From Vallitalea guaymasensis (GTDB taxonomy: Bacteria; Bacillota; Clostridia; Lachnospirales; Vallitaleaceae): a stretch of DNA of 64,000 nt. The stretch spans positions 5,456,001 to 5,520,000 of the forward strand of contig NZ_CP058561.1 in assembly GCF_018141425.1 (NCBI RefSeq), read 5' to 3'. Made by a program: the position numbers and the translations under genes. This document shows positions 44,715 to 54,603 of this stretch, piece after piece (the stretch's first letter is position 1; every line of letters begins with the position of its first letter). The notes beneath the pieces are model-generated. The model was not told where the DNA came from. It searched no databases and was given only the letters and a program-made list of their open reading frames with translations.

Positions 44715-45659
44715 TTATATAATTCCTAATTCTTCAATATCTTTTAACATTTTATTTGAAATTAATTCTAAATTCATATTGTAATCATCCACATTCAACC
44801 ATCTTACGTTTTTTTCTCTCTTAAACCACGTAATCTGACGTTTTGCAAAATGTCTGGTATCACGTTTTAAGATGTAGATTGCTCTATCTAGGTCATATTC
44901 ACCATTAAGATATCCATAGATCTCTTTATATCCTAATCCTTTCATGGACACTAAATCTTCACTATATCCCATTTCTTTTAATTTCTGGACTTCTTCTACT
45001 AATCCTTGTTCAATCATTATATCTACTCTTCTATCAATTCTTTCATATAATAGTTCTCTATCCATGCCAAGAACATAAAAAAGAAGGTTATAAGGTGATT
45101 CTTTCTTGGATTCTATTTCATTATGCACTGATATTGGTCTACCAGTTTCTTTATAATATTCCAAAGCCCTGATAACTCTTTTCAAGTTATTGGGATGAAT
45201 CTTATTGTAGGATACAAGGTCAATATCTTTCAGTTTATCATGTACATATTCATTACCTGATAGAGCTGCTTCCTTTTGAAGTTGTTCCCTATATGAATTA
45301 TCTTTACAAGTGTTCTCAAAATCAATGTCATATATGATTGATTGTATATAGAAACCTGTTCCGCCAACCATGATAGGAACTTTTTTATTTTGTGTAATTT
45401 CTTCTATACTTTTCTTAGCTGAATTTTGGAAAATATTAATATTAAATTCCTCATCAGGTTCTAGTACATCTATTAAATGGTGTTTTATACCCTGTGTTTC
45501 TTCTTTTGTGACTTTTGCCGTTCCTATGTCCATATACTTATAAACTTGCATAGAATCAGCAGAGATTATTTCACCACCTATTTCCTTTGCCAGTTTAACC
45601 GATAAACTAGTCTTACCAACTGCTGTAGGTCCGGCTATAACAATTAAAGGTTTTCTCAA
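44715..45659 (-). CDS. miaA: tRNA dimethylallyltransferase
   Basis: A 314-residue enzyme that adds a dimethylallyl group to A37 of tRNAs reading codons that start with U; MiaB then methylthiolates it. The P-loop GPTAVGKTSLS, ISADSMQVYKYMDIGTAKV and VPIMVGGTGFYIQS are the family motifs. The start is taken as TTG 45659, eight bases after AGGAG; a GTG three codons upstream would touch that site. It follows mutL by 15 bases. Confidence 0.97.
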   Translation of the reverse strand: MRKPLIVIAGPTAVGKTSLSVKLAKEIGGEIISADSMQVYKYMDIGTAKVTKEETQGIKHHLIDVLEPDEEFNINIFQNSAKKSIEEITQNKKVPIMVGGTGFYIQSIIYDIDFENTCKDNSYREQLQKEAALSGNEYVHDKLKDIDLVSYNKIHPNNLKRVIRALEYYKETGRPISVHNEIESKKESPYNLLFYVLGMDRELLYERIDRRVDIMIEQGLVEEVQKLKEMGYSEDLVSMKGLGYKEIYGYLNGEYDLDRAIYILKRDTRHFAKRQITWFKREKNVRWLNVDDYNMNLELISNKMLKDIEELGII

Positions 45660-45674
45660 TATATCCACTCCTAA

Positions 45675-47678
45675 TTACTGTATTCTCTTGAATTTCTTTT
45701 CTAGTTCATATTTTGTCATAGAAATGATAGTTGGTCTACCGTGTGGACATGTAAAAGGATTTTCTATTTCAAGAAGCTCATCAAATAACTTTTCATATTC
45801 TAGAACCGACAGTTTATCATGAGCTTTTACAGCTGCTTTACATGCCATAGTTGCTATATCATTTCTTACTACATTGTATTTATCAGGATCATAATGTTCA
45901 TTAAGACTATCTAATATCTCAATGAATTGATTAGAACTTAAGGATTTATTAAATATATAAGGTACACTTCTTATTGCATAAGCATCTTTACCGAATTCTT
46001 CTATTTCAAAACCTAAGTCTATGAATAATTGTTTATAATCCTCTATCAATTGTTTCTCTCTTATAGATACATGAATAATTATTGGCTGCAAAAGACCTTG
46101 AGACATTATATCTGAGTTTTCCAGCTTATTCATTAAACGCTCATACAACACTCTTTCATGAGCTGCGTGCTGGTCAATAATATAGAATTTGTTCTCAAGC
46201 TCTACAATCCAATAAGTATTAAATAGCTGTCCTATTATCTTATAGTTTTTGACAGTTTTAGCATTAACACTCTTATCCTCAAATAACAAGGCTTGTTCAG
46301 CAACATATTTGGGTTTTGCTGATAATTCATTCTGTTTGTTATCAGATATAGCCTTTGATTCATCTGTTACTTTTTTTATACTGTCATCACTAATAACTTT
46401 AGGTTGCTGAATTGATTTAATATCTTTCGGATGTTTATCAGCTTGTTCCTGTTTCTGGTCGTTTATATTCTGGGATACTATTTTATTAGTTATCTCAGAA
46501 TTTTTTTTGAAAATATTTATAAGACTACTGCTATTAGGTTCATAATTATTAGTTTGCTCTTTTATTAAAGTTTTTTTCATTTCATTTAACCTATTTTTTT
46601 CAAAGGGTTCTGGAATAGCAGTATCTATCTTGATATTGTCTTTTTTTATCTCTCTTTGTCCATTGCTCAATGATACCTCAGGAATTAGGTCTACTTTACT
46701 TAGTGCTTCGTAAATACCACTTTTAATTGCTTCATAGATAATGGATTCATTGTGGAATCTAACCTCCATCTTTGTTGGATGGACATTTACATCAATCAAT
46801 TCAGGGTTTATTGTTATATAGAATGCTGTAAATGGAAATCTATGGACGGTTAATTTAGTTTTATAACCTTCTTCTATTGCTTTCATAATGATTTTACTTT
46901 TTATATAACGACCATTTATATAATAATTCTCATAATTCCTGATTGCTCTGCTTATCTTTGGTTTTCCAATGAAACCTTTAATTTTGAATTCGTCATTATT
47001 AATTTCTATTGGAACGCTGTTTTTAACTATTTCTTTACCATAGATATTGAAAATACAATCCTTAAGAACATTATTTCCAGAAGTATGTAATTTTATAGTA
47101 TTATTATATATAAATTTAAAAGATATACCTATATTACCAAGGGCTAGTTTATTAATAAACTCACTAATATAAGCTCCCTCTGTTGCTGGCTTTTTCAGGA
47201 ATTTTCGCCTAGCAGGAGTATTATAAAACAAATTCTTGATAATTATGGTTGTACCCTCAGGGCATCCTATCTCTTCCTTACTTACTTCACTACCACCTTC
47301 TATTACGTATCTTATACCTGTTATATCATCATATGTCTTAGTTATAACTTCAACTTGGGATACTGCAGCTATACTTGCAAGTGCTTCACCTCGAAATCCC
47401 AATGATGATACGGTTATTAAATCCTCTATGGACTTGATTTTACTTGTTGAATGTCTAATAAATGCAGTCTGAATATCTTCTTTTGATATCCCTTTACCAT
47501 TATCTGTGATACGTATAAAAGATATTCCACCTTCTTTTATTTCAATTGTTATAGCACTTGCACCAGCATCAATAGAATTCTCAACCAACTCCTTTACAAC
47601 CGAAGAAGGTCTTTCTACTACTTCACCTGCTGCTATTTTATTAATAGTATTTTGGTCTAACAATCTTATTTCAGACAT
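45675..47678 (-). CDS. mutL: DNA mismatch repair protein MutL
   Basis: A 667-residue protein: N-terminal GHKL ATPase (VVKELVENSIDAGA, DNGKGI, SSLGFRGEALASI), a long low-complexity linker (about 370-470), and a C-terminal dimerisation/endonuclease domain with DQHAAHERVLYE and CPHGRP. The DQHA..E motif indicates an active nicking endonuclease, as in bacteria without MutH. It is 14 bases after mutS. Confidence 0.98.
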   Translation of the reverse strand: MSEIRLLDQNTINKIAAGEVVERPSSVVKELVENSIDAGASAITIEIKEGGISFIRITDNGKGISKEDIQTAFIRHSTSKIKSIEDLITVSSLGFRGEALASIAAVSQVEVITKTYDDITGIRYVIEGGSEVSKEEIGCPEGTTIIIKNLFYNTPARRKFLKKPATEGAYISEFINKLALGNIGISFKFIYNNTIKLHTSGNNVLKDCIFNIYGKEIVKNSVPIEINNDEFKIKGFIGKPKISRAIRNYENYYINGRYIKSKIIMKAIEEGYKTKLTVHRFPFTAFYITINPELIDVNVHPTKMEVRFHNESIIYEAIKSGIYEALSKVDLIPEVSLSNGQREIKKDNIKIDTAIPEPFEKNRLNEMKKTLIKEQTNNYEPNSSSLINIFKKNSEITNKIVSQNINDQKQEQADKHPKDIKSIQQPKVISDDSIKKVTDESKAISDNKQNELSAKPKYVAEQALLFEDKSVNAKTVKNYKIIGQLFNTYWIVELENKFYIIDQHAAHERVLYERLMNKLENSDIMSQGLLQPIIIHVSIREKQLIEDYKQLFIDLGFEIEEFGKDAYAIRSVPYIFNKSLSSNQFIEILDSLNEHYDPDKYNVVRNDIATMACKAAVKAHDKLSVLEYEKLFDELLEIENPFTCPHGRPTIISMTKYELEKKFKRIQ

Positions 47679-47692
47679 GATGACACTCCCTT

Positions 47693-50377
47693 CTAAGTCA
47701 AGGCTTTTTTATGCAGTTCATATAATTTATTCAATGCATCCATTGGTGTCATTTCTACTATATTCAAACTTTTCAAGTCATCAATTAGTTCATTGTAATT
47801 ACCCATTACATCAAATAATCCTAATTGTACCGGTTCTGTTTTCTCTTCTTTTTCCTGTTCTATTGGAACTTCAATATTTATTTCTTCTTCCTTCACAGTT
47901 GCTATTTCTTCCACTGCATCTTTACACACGATCTTAGTATTTTTTGCAATATCTGCATTACTTAATTCAGATAAAAGAACCTTAGCTCTGTCAATAACAT
48001 CCAAAGGTACACCAGCAAGTTTTGCTACTTGTACACCATAACTATTATCTGTACTGCCTTTTATTATCTTACGCAAGAAAATTATATCATCGCCTTTTTC
48101 TTTTACGGAGATGCAATAATTCTGCACGCCATCAACCTTGCCTTCTAATTCTGTAAGTTCATGATAATGAGTGGCAAATAATGTCTTGGCTCCGATTTTC
48201 TTTTTATTAACTATGTACTCAACTACAGACCATGCAATACTAAGACCATCAAAAGTACTTGTACCTCTACCTATTTCGTCAAGAATAAGTAAGCTGTTGC
48301 TTGTGGCATTTCTAAGTATATTGGCTACCTCTGTCATTTCCACCATAAAAGTACTTTGTCCAGAAGCCAAATCATCAGAAGCTCCTACTCTAGTGAATAT
48401 ACGGTCTACTATTCCTATATGAGCTTCACCTGCTGGAACAAAACTGCCTATTTGCGCCATTAAGACAATAAGAGCAACCTGCCTCATATAGGTTGATTTT
48501 CCTGCCATATTTGGACCAGTGATAATAGAAAATCTACTATCCATTTTATTGAGATATGTATCATTGGCTATGAACATTTCATTGTTCATCATTTTTTCCA
48601 CAACAGGATGACGTCCATCTTTTATATCAATAGCACCATCATTACTTAAAACAGGTCGTACATAATTATATTTTATTGCTATATCTGCCAGTGATGTAAT
48701 AACATCAAGTATAGCTACCTTATATGCAGTGTCTTTAATTCGCTCAACTTCTTTTGCTACTTTGTTTCGCAGTTCTACAAATAGTTCATACTCAAGAGCA
48801 ACTATTTTTTCTTCTGCTCCCATTATAGTATTTTCCATTTCTTTTAATTCTGGAGTTATGTATCTCTCTGAATTAGCTAACGTCTGTTTTCTTACATATC
48901 TATCTGGCACTAGATTCAAATAAGATTTTGTTACATCTATATAGTAACCAAATACTTTATTGAATTTAATTTTAAGGTTCTTGATACCTGTCAATTCTTT
49001 TTCTTTTGCTTCTAATTCAGCGATCCATTGCTTACCTCTTGTACCTGCTTCTCTAAGTTTATCAACTTGTGGATGATAAGATTCTTTTATTATGCCTCCA
49101 TCTTTTACAGATATAGGAGGGTCATTAATTATTCCTTTATCTATCAAATCATAGATATCTCTTAAGTCATCAAATGTATCTTTTATCTTGGTAATATAAT
49201 CAGCATTGCATTCGTTTAACAATTTCTTTATAAATGGAAGCATTTCAAGAGAGGTCTTAAAAGCTATTAAATCTCTACAGTTAGCTGTTTTCAGACTTAT
49301 CTTACTCATAAGTCTTTCCAAGTCATATATAGGGTTCAAGAACTCTTTCAATTCTTCACTTATGATAGGTTTGTTTTTTAATTCTTCAACCCCATCAAGT
49401 CTATCTTCAATATTTGTTTTTGATAGTAAAGGCTGTTCAATCCATTTTCTAAGTAATCTGGAACCCATTGCAGTTTTCGTTTTATCAAGAACCCATAATA
49501 AAGAACCCCTACGCTCTTTTTCACGTAATGTTTCAACTAATTCCAGGTTACGCTTTGATGATAAGTCAACCATCATATAGGAGTCAGTAAGATATGGTGT
49601 TAGTTTAGTTATATGGGATATATTGCTTTTTTGAGTTTTATATAAATACTCTAATAATGAACCAACAGCACATACCCCTTGATTAAATTCTTTTATCCCT
49701 AATCCGTCTATAGTGCCAACTCCAAATTGCTCTTTTATATTACCAACACATCTACCATAATCAAAATACCATTCTTCTTCTTCGCTGATATAGACATGAA
49801 ATCTGTCTTTTAATTCTCTAATGAAATCTTCACAAACTATAATATCTTTATTACATATTATTTCAGTAGGAACAAATTTTCCTATCTCATCTACAAGTTT
49901 TCTTTTTTCATTTACTTCTGTTACTAGAAAATCTCCTGTTGTAATATCTACAAGAGCTACTCCATAATTGTCTTTATTACCAAATATACTCATTAAGTAG
50001 TTATTTTTAGATTCATCTAAGGATTGCATATTAAGGTTAGTACCTGGAGTGACTATCCTAACAACATCTCGTTTAACAATGCCTTTTGCTTGTTTTGGAT
50101 CTTCAACTTGTTCACATATAGCTACTTTATAACCTTTTTTTATTAATTTATTTATATAGTTCTCAGATGAATGATGAGGGACACCACACATAGGAGCCCT
50201 ATCTGCTTGTCCACAATCTCTACCTGTCAATGTAATTCCTAATTCTCTTGATGCTAATTTTGCATCTTCAAAAAACATCTCATAGAAATCACCTAATCTA
50301 AAAAATAATATACAATCTTCGTATTGTTCCTTTAGATCCATATACTGCTGCATCATAGGTGATAGTTTATTCTTCAT
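47693..50377 (-). CDS. mutS: DNA mismatch repair protein MutS
   Basis: A 894-residue mismatch-recognition ATPase. The N-terminal GDFYEMFFEDA holds the Phe-X-Glu wedge that enters the mismatch; connector, core and clamp domains follow; the ATPase has GPNMAGKSTYMRQ, LDEIGRGTSTFDGLSIA and ATHYHELT. A poorly conserved acidic linker (about 800-845) precedes the C-terminal tetramerisation helices. Standard length for MutS1. Confidence 0.98.
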   Translation of the reverse strand: MKNKLSPMMQQYMDLKEQYEDCILFFRLGDFYEMFFEDAKLASRELGITLTGRDCGQADRAPMCGVPHHSSENYINKLIKKGYKVAICEQVEDPKQAKGIVKRDVVRIVTPGTNLNMQSLDESKNNYLMSIFGNKDNYGVALVDITTGDFLVTEVNEKRKLVDEIGKFVPTEIICNKDIIVCEDFIRELKDRFHVYISEEEEWYFDYGRCVGNIKEQFGVGTIDGLGIKEFNQGVCAVGSLLEYLYKTQKSNISHITKLTPYLTDSYMMVDLSSKRNLELVETLREKERRGSLLWVLDKTKTAMGSRLLRKWIEQPLLSKTNIEDRLDGVEELKNKPIISEELKEFLNPIYDLERLMSKISLKTANCRDLIAFKTSLEMLPFIKKLLNECNADYITKIKDTFDDLRDIYDLIDKGIINDPPISVKDGGIIKESYHPQVDKLREAGTRGKQWIAELEAKEKELTGIKNLKIKFNKVFGYYIDVTKSYLNLVPDRYVRKQTLANSERYITPELKEMENTIMGAEEKIVALEYELFVELRNKVAKEVERIKDTAYKVAILDVITSLADIAIKYNYVRPVLSNDGAIDIKDGRHPVVEKMMNNEMFIANDTYLNKMDSRFSIITGPNMAGKSTYMRQVALIVLMAQIGSFVPAGEAHIGIVDRIFTRVGASDDLASGQSTFMVEMTEVANILRNATSNSLLILDEIGRGTSTFDGLSIAWSVVEYIVNKKKIGAKTLFATHYHELTELEGKVDGVQNYCISVKEKGDDIIFLRKIIKGSTDNSYGVQVAKLAGVPLDVIDRAKVLLSELSNADIAKNTKIVCKDAVEEIATVKEEEINIEVPIEQEKEEKTEPVQLGLFDVMGNYNELIDDLKSLNIVEMTPMDALNKLYELHKKALT

Positions 50378-50447
50378 TAGTAACCTCTTTTCTTATAGTA
50401 ATTTTTTATAGCATTATATATATTTAAAAACTATTAGTTTCATTTTC

Positions 50448-51854
50448 TTAATTTATTTGTTCTCCTATTAAATAATATCCTTTTGATTCTATTATTTTAA
50501 CAGGTACAATTTTACCTATCAAATCTTTATTTCCTTTTAGATGTACTAGATGATTACTTCCTAACCTACCAGATACAAGATGATCATCTTGTCTATTTAT
50601 CTGTTCCACTAAAACATCATAAGTGTTCCCCACTTTTTCCTTACTTTTCTTATATACTATTTCATTAAGCACTTCTAAAAGCCTGTTAAAACGTTCTTTT
50701 GCAACATTTTCAGGCACCTGATTTTCCATAGTTGCAGCAGGTGTACCAGTTCTTATAGAATATAAAAATGTAAAAGCATTGTCAAATTCAACCTTTTTTA
50801 CTACATCTAATGTATCTAGAAAATCTTGTTCTGTCTCACCTGGAAAACCTACAATTATATCAGTAGTAAGAGCAACGTCAGGACGTGCTTCTTTTATTTT
50901 ACTTACCAACTCAAGATAGCTATCTTTTGTATATCTTCTATTCATCTTTTTTAGCACACTTGTACTTCCAGATTGAAATGGTAGATGAATATGGTCACAT
51001 AATTTTTTAGAAGTTTTTATTACTTCTATAAGCTCGTCCGACAAATCTTTGGGATGAGATGTCATGAATCTTATTCTTTCAAGCCCTTCTATCTTCTCAA
51101 TTTCTTGAATCAGTTTAGCAAAAGTAAGAGGTTTGTCCAAACTTTTCCCATAAGAATTAACATTTTGACCAAGTAATGTAATCTCTTTTACACCATCATC
51201 AACTAGGTCTGTTATTTCATTAATAATATCTTCGGGTTTTCTGCTTCTTTCTCTTCCTCTTACATAAGGTACTATACAATAAGTACAGAAATTATTGCAG
51301 CCAAACATTACATTGACACTTGATTTGAATTTGAATTTTCTTATACTTGGTAGATCTTCTACAATTTCTTTATAATTCTCCCAGATATCTATTACCATTC
51401 TACCAGTATCCAGTCTTGTTTGTATCAACTCAGCTAATTTATATAAATTGTGGGTGCCAAACAAAATATCCACATGCTTATATGCTCTTTTAATCTCATT
51501 TATAACAGTATCCTGTTGCATCATACAACCACATAGGGCAATCAACATTCCTGGTTTATGTTTTTTATTGTTTTTTAATGAACCAAGTCTGCCATACACT
51601 TTCAATTCAGCATTTTCTCTAACACAACATGTATTATATATTACAAAATCTGCATCCTTCTCTTCTTCAGTAGGCACATATCCTATTTGTTCTAATATTC
51701 CTTTTAGTTTTTCCGAATCATGGGCATTCATTTGGCAACCAAAAGTTGATACATAATATTTTAACCCTTTACCTTTTATTTGCTTTGATAGTTTGTCCAT
51801 TATTCGTTTTTGCCTTAAACTTTCTTCATGTGATATGTCTAGATTCTTATTCAT
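50448..51854 (-). CDS. miaB: tRNA-2-methylthio-N6-dimethylallyladenosine synthase
   Basis: A 468-residue radical SAM methylthiotransferase that completes the A37 modification begun by MiaA. The N-terminal UPF0004 domain has YYVSTFGCQMNAHDSE and two further cluster cysteines (NTCCVREN, CGCM), the radical SAM motif is CNNFCTYC in MFGCNNFCTYCIVPYVRGRE, and a TRAM domain ends the protein (VSGRLGSNHLVHLKG). It starts the miaB-mutS-mutL-miaA-hfq block, 70 bases before mutS. Confidence 0.97.
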   Translation of the reverse strand: MNKNLDISHEESLRQKRIMDKLSKQIKGKGLKYYVSTFGCQMNAHDSEKLKGILEQIGYVPTEEEKDADFVIYNTCCVRENAELKVYGRLGSLKNNKKHKPGMLIALCGCMMQQDTVINEIKRAYKHVDILFGTHNLYKLAELIQTRLDTGRMVIDIWENYKEIVEDLPSIRKFKFKSSVNVMFGCNNFCTYCIVPYVRGRERSRKPEDIINEITDLVDDGVKEITLLGQNVNSYGKSLDKPLTFAKLIQEIEKIEGLERIRFMTSHPKDLSDELIEVIKTSKKLCDHIHLPFQSGSTSVLKKMNRRYTKDSYLELVSKIKEARPDVALTTDIIVGFPGETEQDFLDTLDVVKKVEFDNAFTFLYSIRTGTPAATMENQVPENVAKERFNRLLEVLNEIVYKKSKEKVGNTYDVLVEQINRQDDHLVSGRLGSNHLVHLKGNKDLIGKIVPVKIIESKGYYLIGEQIN

Positions 51855-51980
51855 TTCATTCCTCCACTATCCGTCTATTAAATATTATTCTACATATACT
51901 TTCTTTTTATGGTATAAATAATTATTATTTTTTATCGATATTAGTATTTTACATAATATAAGACATTTTTTCAACAGTAG

Positions 51981-52355
51981 TTAATCATCATCTTCAAATT
52001 CATCGTTTGTATTATTATGAGATTGATAATCTTTTTCAAGTTCTCTAAATATCTCTTCAAAATAGTTGTCTCTTCTTCTTTTGGTATAATGCCTGTCCTT
52101 TTTGTTACATGGACTTCTAGCATTCAAACAGTTACCTAATTCTCTTGTAGATTTAACTAAACCAGATGCACTAAGTCCAGTATACAAACCAATAACTATA
52201 CAGGATTTTGAATTCGTTGAACATAATATCATACCAAGAGCTAGTCCAATAACTAAGTTGATAAATGGTATATACCTACATGGAACCCCTGTTAGTCTAA
52301 TAGTTTCACCTATACCAGCTATTAACGGTATCAGTACTAGATATGAGTATTCCAT
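51981..52355 (-). CDS. Small holin-like membrane protein, unknown function
   Basis: A 124-residue protein. Three hydrophobic segments (about 4-18, 28-46, 51-67) with VPCRYIPFINLVIGLALGM and YTGLSASGL resemble A118-type phage holins, but it has an extra hydrophilic, charged C-terminal tail (about 75-124) ending in five acidic residues. There are no phage genes around, so it is more likely a chromosomal relative than part of a lysis module. GGGGGG lies eight bases before its ATG. Confidence 0.6.
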   Translation of the reverse strand: MEYSYLVLIPLIAGIGETIRLTGVPCRYIPFINLVIGLALGMILCSTNSKSCIVIGLYTGLSASGLVKSTRELGNCLNARSPCNKKDRHYTKRRRDNYFEEIFRELEKDYQSHNNTNDEFEDDD

Positions 52356-52426
52356 AACTTGTCCCCCCTTCTAATTTCTTAATATATTATATGCGAGAAT
52401 TAATTAAAAGGTGTACAAGCTCTATC

Positions 52427-52466
52427 TATTATACCACATACAGAAGTAATTAAACATGGTATAATA
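52427..52466. promoter_or_regulatory. Mirror-image -10 elements between two divergent genes
   Basis: TATTATACC (52427-52435) and GGTATAATA (52458-52466) are a 9-base inverted repeat, so each strand carries TATAAT pointing away from the centre. They lie in the 189-base region between the holin-like gene and the yprB-like gene. Both -35 regions are poor. Confidence 0.35.
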
Positions 52467-52468
52467 AA

Positions 52469-52497
52469 TTGATTAAACATTAAAATTAGCTTATACT
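52469..52497 (+). promoter_or_regulatory. Sigma-A promoter for the yprB-like gene
   Basis: TTGATT (52469-52474), 17 bases, TATACT (52492-52497), 47 bases ahead of the ATG. Confidence 0.6.
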
Positions 52498-52544
52498 ATA
52501 ACTATAAATACTGAATTATCCTGACTCATTAATAAGGAGAAATT

Positions 52545-53633
52545 ATGATAATAATAAATAAAAATATTGATATGGATACCCATATTTTAAAAAGAAGATA
52601 TGATAATCTTGATGAACTGTTATTCTTTGATATTGAAACTACTGGTTTTTCATATAGAAGAAACATAGTATATCTAATTGGGTGTATCTATTTTGTGAAT
52701 GAAATGCCCACGATAATTCAATGGCTAGCTGAAAATGAAAATGACGAATATGCTGTATTATATGAGTTCATAAAATTCAGTAATGATTTCAAAAGGATAA
52801 TACATTATAATGGCACCTCATTTGACATACCTTTCATAACTAAAAAGGCACTATTATATAAAATAGACAATAATCTATCTCATATAGAAAATGTTGACAT
52901 ATATAAATTAGTCAGACCATGTAAACATGTATTGAACCTTGAGAACTGCAAACTTAAAACAATAGAAAAATATCTAGGTATATTTAGAAAGGATACCTTT
53001 ACAGGGGGAGAATTAATTCAGCAATACATTGATTTTACAAAATCAAAAAGTGATAAGGAGAAGACTAATTTATTACTACATAACGAAGAAGATTTGATAG
53101 GACTTATTAAAGTAGTTGAAATACTTGATTACGTAGATACATATAACAATCTCAAACAGAATAATATTGCTTACAAAGTTGATGATATTAATATCAGTGA
53201 ATTAATTATGACTATACATCTTACTGCTAATACAGAAATTCCATTTGATTATAGCTTTACTTTTGATAATTATTATATACATATAAATCATACAGAATTA
53301 TTAATAAAAATTCAGCTTCTTGATGAAGAATTAAAGTTTTTCTTTGATAATTATAAAGATTATTATTATATACATTCAGAGGATCAGGCAGTTCATAAAT
53401 ATGTGGCAAAATACATAGATAAATCCAATAAATCAAAAGCTACAAGTGAAACCTGCTACATAAAGAAAAGAGGCATATTCATACCTCTTCTTGATACCTA
53501 TATAGTAAAAAACGAAAAAATATTTTATTTATCTAAAAAAAATAAAACCAAATATATACAACTGCAAGATGATATTCATAGTAATACTTCATTCACAGAT
53601 AACATATGTACTAGTATACTTAAAAGCTTATAG
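52545..53633 (+). CDS. YprB-like ribonuclease H-fold exonuclease
   Basis: A 362-residue protein with a DnaQ/RNase H-like exonuclease domain. FFDIETTG (Asp29, Glu31), HYNGTSFDIPF and a later NEEDLIGL supply the four acidic metal ligands. The family is typified by Bacillus YprB, whose substrate is not established. Residues beyond about 215 are variable. AAGGAG precedes the ATG. Its stop codon abuts the cheR stop on the opposite strand, so the 3' ends overlap by six bases with no space for a terminator. Confidence 0.85.
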   Translation: MIIINKNIDMDTHILKRRYDNLDELLFFDIETTGFSYRRNIVYLIGCIYFVNEMPTIIQWLAENENDEYAVLYEFIKFSNDFKRIIHYNGTSFDIPFITKKALLYKIDNNLSHIENVDIYKLVRPCKHVLNLENCKLKTIEKYLGIFRKDTFTGGELIQQYIDFTKSKSDKEKTNLLLHNEEDLIGLIKVVEILDYVDTYNNLKQNNIAYKVDDINISELIMTIHLTANTEIPFDYSFTFDNYYIHINHTELLIKIQLLDEELKFFFDNYKDYYYIHSEDQAVHKYVAKYIDKSNKSKATSETCYIKKRGIFIPLLDTYIVKNEKIFYLSKKNKTKYIQLQDDIHSNTSFTDNICTSILKSL

Positions 53634-54413
53634 TTCATCAATTTTCTTATAAAAAAATGATTTTAGAGATGTAAATTTATATGTTGCAGATTGAATAATC
53701 TGTTCTGTACTGCCAACAAATAAAATTGCATCTTTTTTCATTGCATTATTGAATTTCTTATATATACCATCTTTTGCTTCATCTGTAAAATATATTAAAA
53801 CATTACGGCATACTATTAAATCACAATTACTTGGGTAATTATCTTTTAACAAGTTTAATTGCTTAAATTCTATACATTTTTTTATATCATCAGTTACTTG
53901 ATATGAACTGCCTATCTGTCTGAAAAACTTTGTTTTGAATTCTTGAGGTAGACCTATTAAACTTTTGTCTTTGTATAATCCCATTCTAGCCTTTTCCAAT
54001 ACTTGTTTATCAATATCAGTAGCTACAATTTTAATTTTGTTTAGAGGAATAAATTTACTTAATACCATTGCTAAAGAATATGGCTCATCACCTGTTGAAC
54101 AAGCTGCACTCCATATTTTTAGATTATCGGAAAATTTATCTATAAGATAAGGTAAAATATCTCTTTCTAGAACTTGCCATTGAGTAGGATTCCTATAGAA
54201 TTCTGATACATTAATAGTCAAGTAGTTAATGAATTCTTCATATATCTTTTTATCTTTTTTTAATATATCAACAAATTCTTGATAACTATCTGCATTATTT
54301 TTTCTTATTAATGAATCTATACGCCTTTTCATTTGTCTTTCTTTGTAAGCGTTTAAATCAATTTTAGAGAGTCTAAAAACGGCATCTTTAAAATCTTCAT
54401 AATTTTCAATCAC
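53628..54413 (-). CDS. cheR: CheR-type protein-glutamate methyltransferase
   Basis: A 261-residue SAM-dependent methyltransferase that methylates glutamates of chemotaxis receptors. The N-terminal helical CheR_N domain (about 1-75) is followed by the SAM domain with IWSAACSTGDEPYSLAM, ATDIDKQVLEKAR and DLIVCRNVLIYF. The start is GTG. It stands alone, with no other chemotaxis gene in the window, but motility genes may lie elsewhere. Confidence 0.94.
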   Translation of the reverse strand: MIENYEDFKDAVFRLSKIDLNAYKERQMKRRIDSLIRKNNADSYQEFVDILKKDKKIYEEFINYLTINVSEFYRNPTQWQVLERDILPYLIDKFSDNLKIWSAACSTGDEPYSLAMVLSKFIPLNKIKIVATDIDKQVLEKARMGLYKDKSLIGLPQEFKTKFFRQIGSSYQVTDDIKKCIEFKQLNLLKDNYPSNCDLIVCRNVLIYFTDEAKDGIYKKFNNAMKKDAILFVGSTEQIIQSATYKFTSLKSFFYKKIDEL

Positions 54414-54550
54414 TATTTTATCCTTCTCCTTTATTATGTCAAATACAATATTTTATAAATATATTTTTTAATCTATGTATTATACATTTTTTATTATATT
54501 AGGCTATAATAACGAAACTTATTTCGTCAAAAGTAAAATGATAAAGAAAA

Positions 54551-54582
54551 CTACAAAAAATACTCTAGAATACTTTTTGCAG
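54551..54582 (-). terminator. Terminator downstream of rpsA
   Basis: A 15-base-pair stem with a few G-U pairs and an almost closed loop (54551-54565 with 54568-54582) lies 21 bases after the S1 stop, with TTTTCTTT following on the minus strand. Confidence 0.6.
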
Positions 54583-54603
54583 CTTTTTTTATCTTATATA
54601 TTA

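Noticed and set aside
51981-52355. Prophage lysis module based on a holin-like protein
   Set aside because: No endolysin, terminase, portal or integrase genes nearby; flanking genes are ordinary chromosomal ones.
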